64,000 bases of DNA, taken from Strongylocentrotus droebachiensis. Taxonomy: Eukaryota > Echinodermata > Echinoidea > Camarodonta > Strongylocentrotidae. The notes below the pieces were generated by a model. The model did not search any database and was not told the DNA's origin. It saw nothing but the letters and a program-made list of their open reading frames with translations. Shown here in pieces: positions 1 through 11,280 of the stretch. The stretch covers positions 62,001 through 126,000 of the forward strand of contig JAVYIG010005345.1 of assembly GCA_035222895.1 (NCBI GenBank). The letters are read 5' to 3'. Position 1 is the first letter of the stretch. Every line of letters begins with the position of its first letter. A program made the translations under genes and the position numbers.

Positions 1-1440
1 ACACATCATTTGTTTAGGCCTGTTTGGACATTTTAAAAGCAATATACGTTTGTCATGCTAATTGGTTTCACGATTGTTTTCCCCATGGAAATAAAGTAAA
101 AGAGAAAGCTCACACATTTCCTTACACCTTTACTAATACAAACAAAAACTAAACAAACTTTCAAAGTCTACGAGTATTGAAAGCACTATAACATGTACAG
201 TAAACAATGGGACTTAGAGGGGAGGGGGTCAACAATACTACTTAAAGCCCCTCTCAGGCATTTGCAAGTCCTAACAAAATTATCAATATTTGTGTGTACC
301 ATCAAGAGGAATTTATGAAATTACATGTATGTGCATAATTTCTGATAACAAATCTCTGTAATTTTACTATCTTTATGAGTAAAAATAGAAGCCCTCATTT
401 TGTACGCAAAAAAGGGGTAAAAAAACACTGCCAGTTGGAAAACTCAATTTTTAAAAGAAAAAGGACTATTTAGCTCATGATTAATATTTTGCCACCATAC
501 TTTAAGGAACTTTTCCTAGATTATGATATTTTACAACATTTTGAACCTTTTAAAAGTTTTGAGAATTTCACCGTGCCCATTCCTGCAACGCCCCTTTATT
601 TTTGCTGTTTAATAAATGTATAATAATGACATGTCTGCATTGTAATGTAATTGCTTGCATATATATGTATCTGTACAAAAAATCTGACTCTGCATTATGA
701 CAGCAAATAATGAATGACGAGAAGCTGGGAAAAGGTAAAAGAGATGACGATTGTGATTTAACATTTCACAGAGCTCCAACTTTAACAAAACAATATTGCG
801 TTATAGCAAAAAATGAGAGAACGAGAAGCCGGGAAAAGATAAAAACAGATGACGTTTGTGATTTAACATTTCGCACAGTTCCAACTTTAACAAAACAATA
901 TCACGCTACCGGCAATGTGTGTTTTAATGGACTCGGAATGTGAAAAGGTCGATCGGCTGTATCACCAAATGCATCATTTGATCCAAGTTCTTTTTTTAGT
1001 GTCTTTGTTTCACACTTGGGGCTAAATGCATTTGAGTCGAAGAGCGACGAAATGAACGCGCAAGTCTTTCGGAGTGCATCCATTATTATATCAATCAGAG
1101 CGCCGCTGTTTAAAGATGCAGTTGGGTTTTTAAAATTTTGAAAGACATCTCCTTTAGAAATAGACCATTTTATTGCTGTGTTATATCTTTCTAAATGTAT
1201 ACTATGGAAATTTATTCTAACTGTTCTGTACAAACGTTATGCTTTTTTATGTAAATATATGTTCATAACTATTAAGGGCCCCATGGAAGACTAATATTTA
1301 TCGGTGAATGGGTTATCCTGACAAAAGATTAGAAATAAATAAATAAATAAATAAACAAGTCAAATTTAATGCATAAATATTTGATAAGTGACATATTACA
1401 ATTTCAATTTATTTCTGTCACCTGTTATGAATATTGATAT
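1..1440. other. No gene recognised; AT-rich flank
   Basis: Apart from the small repeat at 711-907 and an (AAAT)n microsatellite at 1338-1358, nothing with coding character is visible on either strand. Confidence 0.5.
711..907 (+). repeat. Two-copy tandem repeat inside a small open frame
   Basis: A ~100-bp unit (ACGAGAAGC.GGGAAAAG, TGTGATTTAACATTTC, CAACTTTAACAAAACAATAT) occurs twice. A 77-codon frame (710-943) crosses both and reads CDLTFHRAPTLTKQY then CDLTFRTVPTLTKQY. No known family; probably fortuitous. Confidence 0.45.
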
Positions 1441-1551
1441 TTCAATAGTCAGAATAACAATGGAATACATAACGTGTTGTAGGGTAAGAAAAACCATAAT
1501 ATTTGTCCTACCTAGCAACAATTAATGTATCCAAATTGCATTCTGACTACT

Positions 1552-1625
1552 GATTATAATCGCCTGTTATGAATTATTATTGTATTTCAGAAATACAATA
1601 ATTCATAACAGGCGATTATAATCGT
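1552..1625. repeat. Near-perfect palindrome, ~35-bp arms
   Basis: GATTATAATCGCCTGTTATG AATTATTATTGTATTTC is followed after one base by its complement, with one 3-bp indel. Flanking TAGTCAGAATAACAATGG and GCATTCTGACTA suggest a larger foldback element (about 1440-1630); a related TTCTGACTATTGAAAT block is near 12348. Confidence 0.75.
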
Positions 1626-2329
1626 TTGTAACGTAGCACTTAACAAAGATTTGTGCATTAAATGTGATTACTCTACTAATTAAATGGTCTATTGGAAAAG
1701 GTTGATTTTCAGCACATAACAATTAAATAGTGATTATTTTTATCATGGAAAAAATTAAGAGAAATAGCTTAATCTCCATGTAAGGCACATGAAATGCACA
1801 CACAAATGGGTACATGGGACTACACACACACACACATGCAGTATGATTTTTGTTGGTACAAACATTTCAGCTTTTTCTTGACATCTTTCTAATATGATGG
1901 TAATCAAATATAATGAAGAATTTCACAAATTAGGCCCTATTGTTCATCTTCCCAAGTACTCCACTTTCTCTTTAAGTGTTGTGGAGTGCATTCACCATTA
2001 TATCAATCAGTGCATGACCATTAATTTATCCCTTGGGCTAAGCTACGTACTCAGTGCACAACGAATCGTCAAATGAGTCAAATCGATAAAAGAATGGATA
2101 CTCTTGGCATCTGAAGACATTTGGCAATAAGTCGACCTAAATACATAAAGGAATTGCTTGATTGTGTGTTCAATGTAACATTTCAAATATACATGATCTC
2201 CTTCTTTCGCTTTCTCATTCACCTTTCTCTATACGCTCGTATAATTATGCACTCTAAATATTATTAATTAGATCTTCCTCCCACCTTTTCTCCGCCCCCA
2301 CTCTTTCTAACTCTCTCACACTCCCATTA

Positions 2330-2490
2330 TTGTATCTTCCTCCCTCCTCTCCCAAATTCATCCCTCAAAACCCAGCTCACTCTATCTCTCTCTCTCTCAC
2401 ATCTCTCTCCCTCCTTCTCTCATCTCTCTCCCGCTTTATCTATCTCCCTACCCCTCTCCCTCATCTCTTTATCTCTCTGTCACTCTCTGT
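2330..2490. repeat. CT-rich low-complexity tract
   Basis: (CT)n and CCTCTC blocks; open frames here are compositional. Confidence 0.85.
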
Positions 2491-2696
2491 CTCTAGCCCC
2501 AATTTCCGCTATGAAGTTGATGGAGTGTGGGCGGGGAGGGGTGGAACTGGGTATGACGTTGCATTAAATTGCTACCTATGTGGCATTTGTGGGACGGAGC
2601 CATCTCAAGTCAGACGGGACATTTAAACAGAAATAGAATTTAAACACATGGATGCAAAGATTGGGGGGGGGGGGGTTCTAACGGACGACTATCGGG

Positions 2697-2951
2697 GGAC
2701 CTGTGGGGGATACGTCACCGGACTGTGGATTACAGGGTCCGCGATTCGAGTCCCGCCCCGGCAGGCCAGCACTAATATCCTTTGAAAAGGCATTAATCTA
2801 CATTTGCCATACTCGACCCAGGTGATGTAAACGGGTATCTGGCAGGAATTAATTCCTTTAAATGCTAGAGCGCCGTTATGGCAGCCATGCTAAAGCCGGG
2901 GTAATAATTGCGGACATGAGCGCTATACAAGAACCCACAATTATTATTAAC
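2697..2951 (+). mobile_element. tRNA-derived SINE, family A, copy 1
   Basis: A tRNA-like head with B-box-like GATTCGAGTCCCGCC is followed by the body ACTCGACCCAGGTGATGTAA and ATGGCAGCCATGC, then ATGAGCGCTATACAAGAACC and an ATT tail. It closely matches 48012-48298. Confidence 0.82.
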
Positions 2952-3047
2952 TTGGCTGAGGTAATACAAAGGGCCTTTCACATTGAAGTTGAAAGCATTC
3001 CCCCATCTTAACAAAATGAAAGACATTCTAATAGGGACATCCATCAC

Positions 3048-3262
3048 TATGAACATGACAGACAAAGAAAGCGGACAAAATATACAGTTCCTCGGGTAGA
3101 CAAAGGAACATCCCGTCACTGCTATTATGTAAAAAAGTGAATATGCATGTGACACCTGTTCTACACATTTTTACATAGTAGCAGTGAAGGGATGTTCCTT
3201 TGTCTACCTGAGGAACTGTATATTTTGTCCGCTTTCTTTGTCAGTCATGTTCATAGTGCATC
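3048..3262. repeat. Long hairpin with ~93-bp arms
   Basis: GACAAAGAAAGCGGACAAAA TATACAGTTCCTC at 3060 pairs with its complement at 3206-3240; arms extend over 3048-3140 and 3170-3262 with about six mismatches and a ~30-bp loop. It follows the SINE at 2697-2951. Confidence 0.82.
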
Positions 3263-3545
3263 TTGCCTAAATTCCCGTGCAAAATCAGCGAGTGCCCGAC
3301 AAAGACCTGCATGTTTGTGGAAAGGGCTGTTATTTGCTTGTTCATTTAGTTATTTACATTCACTGAAAGGGTACGTATTGATATCAGATTATATTGGATG
3401 CTTGCTTCAAATACATTGCTTCTTGTCTTAAAACCAAAGTGCTATTAAAGGCTACCGGTTCTATACTGCATCCATGAGCTGTATTTACACTGCAAGCAAA
3501 CTTCGACGATTTTTCTCACTTTCTGGCGTTTGCCGGTAGTCAATA

Positions 3546-4341
3546 ATACCCCGTTCACACATATATACCACTTCTGCTAAGATGGTAAAAGTGTCCGAGA
3601 GCGTGGTCAATCGGGGCCAATTGGGGGCCAAACGTGGGAGGATCTCCATGAGCGTGGTTTGGTTGGGATGGGATCTCCTAGGTCGGGAAGCTGCATGCTC
3701 TCCCCACGCTTATTTTGAACGTGAACAAACTAAGCGTAGCCGGGTGGTGGCCAACAAAAAGAGGGGCAAAGTCTTATTAATAACGTAGTGGGAACGCCAT
3801 TATCGTACAAGCAGCGTGGTAGCATCGCATCTAGATATCTGTGGACGTAATAAAAAAACGTACCACCGCCGGCAACTATTCGAGCTTGTTGGAGCAGAGC
3901 CAGTTGAATCAAATTAGCATCAGATCTGTTTATATCCGATGTCGGGAAAGAACTGAAGAAGTACTTGAACACCGCCGATGTATATAGACATCGGCACAAA
4001 TCGTACTAGAAGCGTAACATGGTCAGAACCAGTGGAGCGACATCGTCTTGCAGTCTTCTAGGTTGGTGTAACGACGTAGTATGGTCATGTACGTCGTAGC
4101 GACAACTCAGTAGAAATGACCGCTTGGTCGGCATTGGTTTAGGTGTAATCTTAGTGGCAGCGTGTCAGCAGCGCTTTTGACGTAGAAGCATCGCAGTCAG
4201 TCGTGATGTAGTATTTAATTTGCCAAATTGCTAGATTTTGACGGCGATAATGCCCCGGTTTGATAAACTTTTTAGATAGGGGCTGATCGGGGTGATCAGC
4301 ATAGTCTTTGTAAGGTCGCATTACTGTGTGAATGGGGTATA
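3546..4341. mobile_element. Candidate DNA element with 16-bp TIRs
   Basis: ATACCCCGTTCACACA at the left and TGTGTGAATGGGGTAT at the right are complementary except one base, 796 bp apart. The interior is more GC- and CpG-rich than its surroundings, with many ACGTCGTAG-like motifs, but no protein-like frame. Could be a non-autonomous transposon; single copy here. Confidence 0.5.
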
Positions 4342-4499
4342 TAATTATAAGAAACTGCCGACAAACACGACAAAAAACGAAATCGAAGTATCCACCTCTG
4401 GAGTGCGTTTTTTGTTCGGTCCGTCGTTGGTATGGTATCGGCCTCATTGGTACGACTGTGGTACTCGAGGTAATGTAATAATTTGTTTGGTCAGGACCA

Positions 4500-4815
4500 C
4501 GTCGCATACACAGTTGCGATTGATTCGAATCAATCGCAAGTCATACACAATCAATCGTAAGTTTATAGTCTCCTATCTCTTATGTTTCATGCTCGTTTTT
4601 AAAGTATTTTTTATTGTTTATTCAACAAATAATAACAGAATGATAATATAATTTGTATAATATTACAAGATATTGTAGTTACATTTGTTAACATAAATGA
4701 AATATAAAATACCAAATCGCATTTTTTTTCTTCACATCTCAAACTATTACATAGTTGTGATCGATATCAATCGCAAATAAGTTGCGATTAATCGCAACTG
4801 CATATAAGACGGAGC
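4500..4815. mobile_element. Diverged foldback element with TTGCGATTGATT palindromes
   Basis: The left part has GTTGCGATTGATTCGAATCA ATCGCAA; the right part has TCGATATCAATCGCAA and GTTGCGATTAATCGCAAC, then ATAAGACGGAGCCC. This resembles the 31950-32089 family, but with a longer AT-rich middle. Boundaries are approximate. Confidence 0.5.
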
Positions 4816-5686
4816 CCTGGTGTTGGTTGCATTGGTATGACTGAGATCTAAACCCGTACTGGTATGCCATGCATGGAATGTTGTGTCATAAGGGATTGAT
4901 CGTGACCATGACGACACGGGTTATGAACGTAAACTCGCGTGCCAAGGGATCCTTCTTGTTTTTGTGTTAACTGCAAATGATTTATCTCTCATCGTGTAAC
5001 CTATATGTGACATTAAAGGCAGCCCATACGTGTAGATCTGTCATGTCCCCTTCTTGTTTTAGCCGTCTATTCAATGCGGATTGAAAACCCCGACTGCTAC
5101 ATTGTTTGGGGGTACATGCTCTTTAGGCAACGTGTGATAGAAGTCGACTGCCGAAGCCCTCTTTTTGTTCCGTTCGTCGACTAAAGCGAGCAAATAGTTA
5201 AAGGCAATATTTAAGTGTGACATCGAAAATGAATGTTATAATTCAACTATAATTAAATTGCTTATGCGAGCCTCATATTGTGGTTTAGTGATGGTTATTT
5301 TACCTCACAAAGGCTTGTTAGTAAGCCACCTTCTTTACCCTATTAATAAGCATAGTCTTATGCCAGATATTTTGATGACGGCTCGACCATGCCTTCCGAT
5401 ATATTGGAATGAAATGGTGTCAACAGAAACTGTCAAATTTTGCTATTTATCACCTAAAATCAAGAAATCTGACGAAACCTTTCTGGGGATATATGGAAAC
5501 CTAAATTGGCTTTTTAGCAAACCCTTAGGAAATTCAGTCGTGATTTATACCTGGGATTTCTAGAGTGCAAATGGATGACCGGCCCGTAATGGTGTCGCCT
5601 TACATCTTAGGTAATCTCTAAGGGCATATAAACGGCCAGGCCACTGCGTTGTAATCCAGGCCTCGAGTTTTATCCGACTACCGGTA
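4816..5686. other. No gene recognised
   Basis: Unique-looking sequence of mixed composition. A 101-codon frame at 5258-5563 has unremarkable composition and no recognisable motif, so it is not called. Confidence 0.4.
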
Positions 5687-6597
5687 TACAGTCAGTCCGC
5701 AGCGTCCGCGAATTCGCACGTATTTACACAAGTCGTATGCAAGCCATGTACGGTAAAAACGGACATTAAGCAGAAAACATTGGTACATGAAAATTACGAT
5801 TGCATCAATGTTTCTCTATGTATTTTTATCATTTATGTACCAATATAAAGAAGATAGACCAAATAATCCATCGTTACAAAACATCAAGATATTTTTTTAA
5901 CGTTAACATGCTCTAAAAAGAGCATTTAAAACAGTCTCAAAAACATAGCAACTTAACGATATGCAGCATAAAAAAAATATATGAAAACGCTACTGCATCA
6001 AAAAGTAATTTGGTTCATTGTGATGATAAATATACAAACTTTCCAACCATCACTGTTTCCTTTGTTTTAATTCTTTATACCAGTCAGGAACACGGTAAAT
6101 ACAACACCATGTTCATTCCAACATATTCAACAGCGGTGACACAGACGATATGCGTGGGTCATCAGAGTATGACGTCATGTGCCAACCGGGGGATACTACG
6201 TTATATCTAGCTTTGCGTCGATTATCGATGTTCTGTGTCCGTGCGCTGGACATGAACACGCACGGAGGATAGACGGTGATTAGGGATATCCACGTATTAC
6301 ACTCTGGTGCGTAACCCCCGGACGTAGAGGCTTTCTATTGCCCCACATACTCATTGTTGTGTATCATACTCATGCGCTACTTAGTAATAGAAGTCTACAG
6401 AGCTGCAGAGTACAAGTTGGATGCGGATACGTACTCAAGTACAATCAAGTACACTATAGAATACCACTTCCAGAATGAATAGGGGACAGTAGGGAGGGTT
6501 TAAGTGTCTTTATGTGATATTTTTGGCCAGGCTTTGATATCATTTTAACAAAGACACATTTTCTTTCTCAAATGTAATTTGTGAAAATACAAACTTT

Positions 6598-6620
6598 CGG
6601 GGGGGGGGGGGGGGGGGGCC
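6598..6620. repeat. Poly-G run
   Basis: About twenty consecutive G before CCGGGAG; capable of G-quadruplex formation. Shorter G runs lie at 2663-2677, 62452-62466 and 62977-62990. Confidence 0.9.
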
Positions 6621-6984
6621 GGGAGCATTTGGCATTGGTATTGTGATTGAAAAATAAAATATGATTGTTCCCATCCCTGCTTATAAATTTCATGGCTGTA
6701 TTGCAGGCGGTTGGTTGTAAAAGTTCTGAAATGTGTTTTTATTTAAATTGCAAACCATGGACTAATCAATGATTTTTTATTTTGGTAATCCCCAGGCATT
6801 CTTTGATAGTAATATTTTATTTGATGTTTCTTTTGTCAATTTATGTAAATCCAGTGCATGTGTATTTTTAGAAATAAAATAATTACAAAATTCTTTCCCT
6901 TATTCTCTTTTCTGTTTGTTTTTGTTTTATAGTGACCCGCAAAATATATATCTGATTATTTATTTTCTGTTTTTGTTTTTATCT

Positions 6985-7038
6985 GACTGACATGAGCGCT
7001 ATACAAGAACCCACTATTATTATTATTATTATTATTAT
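6985..7038 (+). mobile_element. SINE family A, 3' tail only
   Basis: CTGACATGAGCGCTATACAA GAACCCAC followed by (TTA)n, identical to the end of the full copies; the 5' part is missing. Confidence 0.65.
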
Positions 7039-7114
7039 ATGGTAATGAGCATCGGATAGAAATTTTAATGTGTGGTTGGTTGAAAGGGCGCAAATGAAAT
7101 TAATAATATTCTAA

Positions 7115-7608
7115 TTTTGACCTTCAACATCATTATCACAATCATCAAAGTCATCATTGCCATCACGATCATTATCATCATCACCACTAATACTATTAAC
7201 ATCACCATCATAATCACCGTCATCATGATAATCGCCATCACCATTGCCATCATCATAATCACCATCAGCATTATCACCATAGCCATCATGATCACCGTCA
7301 GCATTATCACCATCACTATCATTGCCATCACCACCATCATTATCACCATAGCCATCATGATCATCGCCATCACCATTGCCATCATCATAATCAACAAAGC
7401 CATCATGATCATCACCATCAGTATTATCACCATAGCCATCACAATCATAATCATCATCCTAATCACTGTCAGCATTATTACCATAGCCATCACCATCATC
7501 ATCATAATCACCGTCAGCATTATCACCATAGCCATCACCATCATCATAATCACCATCATCACCATAGCCATCATGATCATCGCCATCGTCATCATTATCA
7601 CCATACCT
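7115..7608. repeat. CAT/ATC-type minisatellite
   Basis: About 490 bp of variant triplets with a longer-order unit around CACCATAGCCATCATGATCA. Both strands lack stops for more than 160 codons (Ile/Thr on plus, Met/Val on minus) purely from composition. Confidence 0.9.
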
Positions 7609-8063
7609 GGTTAAACAAAAAATATATTATTAAGACTACTACTAATGATAAATAATTATAAATGAAATTGGACTAGGAATAACATTTCCATTTTATAATA
7701 TTCATATTTTATTTATAAACTGACTTTGACATGTATGTTGAAAACTTGAGACCAGTGAAAAATATACAGGGGGCTCAGGACGAAATAGCCCCCGAAATGC
7801 CCCAAAAAGAAGATCAAATTTGCATAGAGTTCAATGCAAAACAAATTTTAGAGTGTTATTTATATGCAGGCAAGCTTGAAAAGTAGCCCCCGAAAAATAA
7901 ATATTAATTTTTTCCCTGCTTGAGACCATTACTTGCATAACATGTGTCACTGAGAATAAAAGTATTATCAGAGTAAAACATCTTTAAATTGTATAACGGT
8001 GACAGTTCAATCAGTTTTTTATTATAATAAATGCTTTGTTCATGTAAAGCTCTGGAATCCCAC

Positions 8064-8663
8064 CTTCGAAGATACAAAAATGTAATCACTTGAAATGGAT
8101 TTTTCTTTTACTGAAAGAATAAACTGAACAAAATCCTTCTCGTCTTTCTCCCAAACTCCGCTTTCAAGATTGTTTGTTCCTATGTGAAGTCCAGCAAATG
8201 CTGATCCAGAAATGCAATTGAGACTGATGTGTGAAGTCTGTGTCTTAGTTAATTTGTTGTCAATGTTCCGCAAGTTTTGATGGTTGAGTGCATCCGTCAG
8301 AAAAACAACAACATCTACATCTAAGGTGGTACTGGACAGGACCAATTGGTATATACGTCCAGACTTCGTCGCATTGCAAACTGTCAACAAACATCACAAC
8401 TGAGGGTGCAGAGTTCAAAAATAAAAATAAAAAGGTGCTCATAAAAATACAGTGGGTTGCAGACATCATCTAATTTTAAGATGAAGTAGAGCCACATCGA
8501 CGCTCTAGCCCGCCTGTGTACAGCTGCGCTGAGTGGTCATTCTGCATGTAGCTCCAAACCTTGGTATTGAAAGACTTGGCTGATGTTGACTTTGATGATG
8601 GTGGCTGCCGGCTGGTAGTTGATTCCATTGCGAAATGGTAGAAGCTGTTCTTGTATTCTTCGG
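8064..8663 (-). pseudogene. Unidentified coding-like remnant, two exon-like blocks
   Basis: Block 8064-8380 follows an acceptor-like TTTGTTGACAG and reads protein-like text (SGRIYQLVLSSTTLDVDVVV, FAGLHIGTNNLE) to a donor-like AAG/GTGGGA. The other block starts after CATTTGCCAG near 8663 and reads RIQEQLLPFRNGINYQPA before a stop. I do not recognise the family. The amino-acid composition is ordinary, unlike the low-complexity frames nearby. It may be a decayed gene or transposase piece inside the 5687-9852 interval. Confidence 0.25.
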
Positions 8664-10007
8664 TCCTGGCAAATGACAAATGATAAGAAGGAATATAAAA
8701 TGGCTTAGTTCAGGTATGGGGATTTTAAAAGATCTGATCAAAGTAGCTAGCCATTTATGGTAGACAAAACGTGCTTGCATTAAAAAAAAATTAATGAAAA
8801 CAAATTACAGGTGTCAAATTCATGAAGTTTTCCCTTCATTTTTCCACATGTGCACAAGTTGTAAAATGTAAGTGTTTAACTTTGGCTTTTTGTTTCGATT
8901 CTGCTTTGTTCATAATCATAAAACAACTCGCACAAGGGAAATGCTGCTTATTTCTATGGCTGGTTGTAAAGTTTGAGTTGACCAGAACCAAAGGCACAAC
9001 CAAACTAGTTTGAGAATCCCTAGATCTAGGTCTATATTAATAATATAATTATCTGAGTCTGACCAGACGCCAGAGTCACTGTTTAACTCTCACAGTTGAC
9101 TGTTAAATTCGTGTAAAAATAAAATGGATTAAGCATAAATATTATAAAGAGAGCTTGCTAATTTAATGGGATAGTAGACGTAAGTCGAGGGCCCCAGATC
9201 AGATATGGCTTTGTTTTATGCCGGATCGGTACAGAAAAGGCTACGTATGGGACCGGTACGGGGTCGCGGTGACGACTACGAAAGTGCGGCCATGTTGGCG
9301 AAACGTACACTTTTCGCGCCATATCGGCAAAAATGAGTGATTTTAACGTAGCCGTCACACAACTTCCGGTTGAAAATCGAAAACTGAGTAACTTTCATGG
9401 CCATAAAAGCTAATAAAATACATCGTGCATCAATCGAACTCTGCGCTTTTTCACTTCTGCCAACATTGTTCTTGTGAAAAATCAAACAATTGGGGAAAAA
9501 CATCGTTTATACCAGTCAGGAACACGCTAAATGCAAGTTAATGTCAGAATACCTCCTACGAAAGAAGGAAAATATGGACACATTTCAATGAATATTTACA
9601 ATCACTTAGATACGGTAAAATTAGGAAAATTTCATATCAAAATACGTAGAAAAGTATGGAGATACACTTACCCCTACATGCTACGCAGCACAGTGAAAGC
9701 CATAGCAGCTGCGATAAAGTTTGTTGACCTGTGCAAAAGTCTCGCAAAATCTCGCAAATCGCGGGACACGAAATACGACTATTTATCGCACTTCCGGGTG
9801 CTGTGTAAATTTGGGCATTCTGCCTAATTATCGCGGGCGTTGCGGACTGACTGTATAATAGTGATGATTATCATCATTAGATAAGTCTGAGGTCAAGAGC
9901 CTTTATTCCATTTTGCGCTATATTATCGGTGGGAATAAATAACATATACGAACTGCTGTGACTGCTATTGCTAAATAAATGCATTGCAACATTATATATA
10001 TATAATA

Positions 10008-10100
10008 AGAGAGAGAGAGAGAAAGAGAGAGGCAGAAAGAGAGAGAGAGTTCAATTGGATTATTATATATATAGAGAGAGAGAGAGAGAGAAAGTGGAGA
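10008..10100. repeat. GA and TA microsatellites
   Basis: AGAGAG and TATATA runs alternate before the tRNA-like sequence. Confidence 0.9.
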
Positions 10101-10164
10101 GCTTTTGAATTATTTTGTGTTTGGTGGAAATACATGTTATTGCAAATGTTTCATAAACTAGCTT

Positions 10165-10243
10165 TCTCCGCCGGGAATCGAACCGGGATCTTAGGCTGTT
10201 TACGCCAAATGCCTTGACCACTAGACCATAGAGACGAGTTGAG
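10165..10243 (-). tRNA. tRNA-like sequence (pseudogene or SINE head)
   Basis: On the minus strand GTCTCTATGGTCTAGTGGTC resembles a Glu/Asp-type acceptor and D arm, and CCCGGTTCGATTCCCGGCGG a T arm with B box. The acceptor pairs at only about 5 of 7 positions, the T stem at 4, and the anticodon loop (GTAAACA) lacks the usual pyrimidine-U start. Therefore probably not a working tRNA. Confidence 0.4.
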
Positions 10244-10809
10244 TGGCTTTCGGCTACTCCAGATAAACTCGAGACAGCCTCCAGCCTCCGAGTAGTAAAC
10301 ATTGCTTTTCTTTGAGGGGCTAGGGAGTATTGAACGATGACAAGTCGCAGCTAGATTCATGGCGGATTAATGTATTAGAATTAATAATTTACAACATGGG
10401 AGAAATAGTTGTTCCAATACTATAGCATCGGCATCGCAAGAGACCAAATCAGTTTCCTCCTCTTGCTTGTCCTCCCCATCAGAAGCATGTATAACACACA
10501 CACACACTCCTCATTCTGTATACGCACACCCGCACACCGCGTACTCTCACACACATATTCGCCCACACACAAACCCGGACATCTCGTATTGGAACCGTGG
10601 ACATGCGTGAAATATTGAAATATCCATCCTTCATGGGCATTGTGAAACGAGCTGCTTGTTTGTAATTTCACCCACATCACGTCTTGCCCTCTTGTGCACT
10701 CCTTTATTAATTTTGCCCTCATTTGATTCATACCGAGGCAATTTGGTTAAGGCAAAGCCAATATATACGGGCTAGGTTGACTCGCTTGCATTCCCTAGTG
10801 GAATTCGAT

Positions 10810-11228
10810 CTTCCTCTTCCGGCTCTCTTCCTCCTTCCTTTATTTTTTACTTTTCTTTTTTCTTTTCTTCTTCTCCTTCCTGTTCTACTTCTTTATCTTC
10901 TTCTCCCTCTTCTTCTTTTCTTCTTCTCCGTCTTCTTCTTCTTCTCATTCTTATCGGTCATAGGCCTTTTCTTCCAATTTATCTTTTTCTTCTTCTAATT
11001 CTTCTTTTCTCTTTTTTTGTCTTCTTCATCCAATTCTTCGTCTTCCTGTTCTACTACTTATCTCCTTCTCCTCCCTCCTATTCATTATTTCTTCTTCTCC
11101 TTCTTCTTCTCCTTCTTCTTCTTCTTCTTCTTCTTCTTCTTCTCATCTTCATCAGTCTGCTGCCTTATTTTATATTCAATCTTCTTCTTCTCCTCCTTTT
11201 CTTCTTCGTCTTCGTCTTTTCTTTCGTT
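10810..11228. repeat. TTC/CTT polypyrimidine tract
   Basis: About 420 bp of almost pure pyrimidine on the plus strand with (TTC)n cores; Phe/Ser/Leu frames are compositional. Could form H-DNA. Confidence 0.88.
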
Positions 11229-11280
11229 TATTTGCAAAATATGCATCCTAGTAATTGAAACTATAGTTGGGCTGAGCTAA

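Larger units (their letters stand above)
5687..9852. mobile_element. Possible 4.2-kb TA-flanked element or composite
   Basis: TACAGTCAGTCCGCAGCGTC CGCG at the left matches inverted GCGGACTGACTGTA with CGCGGGCGTT at the right, each bordered by TA. A direct repeat TATACCAGTCAGGAACACG lies at about 6077 and 9509. The interior holds a SINE tail, a CAT minisatellite and a weak coding-like segment (8064-8663), so the pair may bound one old transposon with nested inserts or be two separate solo ends. Confidence 0.4.

Noticed and set aside
7065-7614. Long open frames on both strands (Ile/Thr-rich plus, Met-rich minus)
   Set aside because: They coincide exactly with a CAT-type minisatellite; triplet composition alone removes stops.
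10165-10243. A functional tRNA gene
   Set aside because: Acceptor and T-stem pairing is incomplete and the anticodon loop is abnormal; retained only as tRNA-like.
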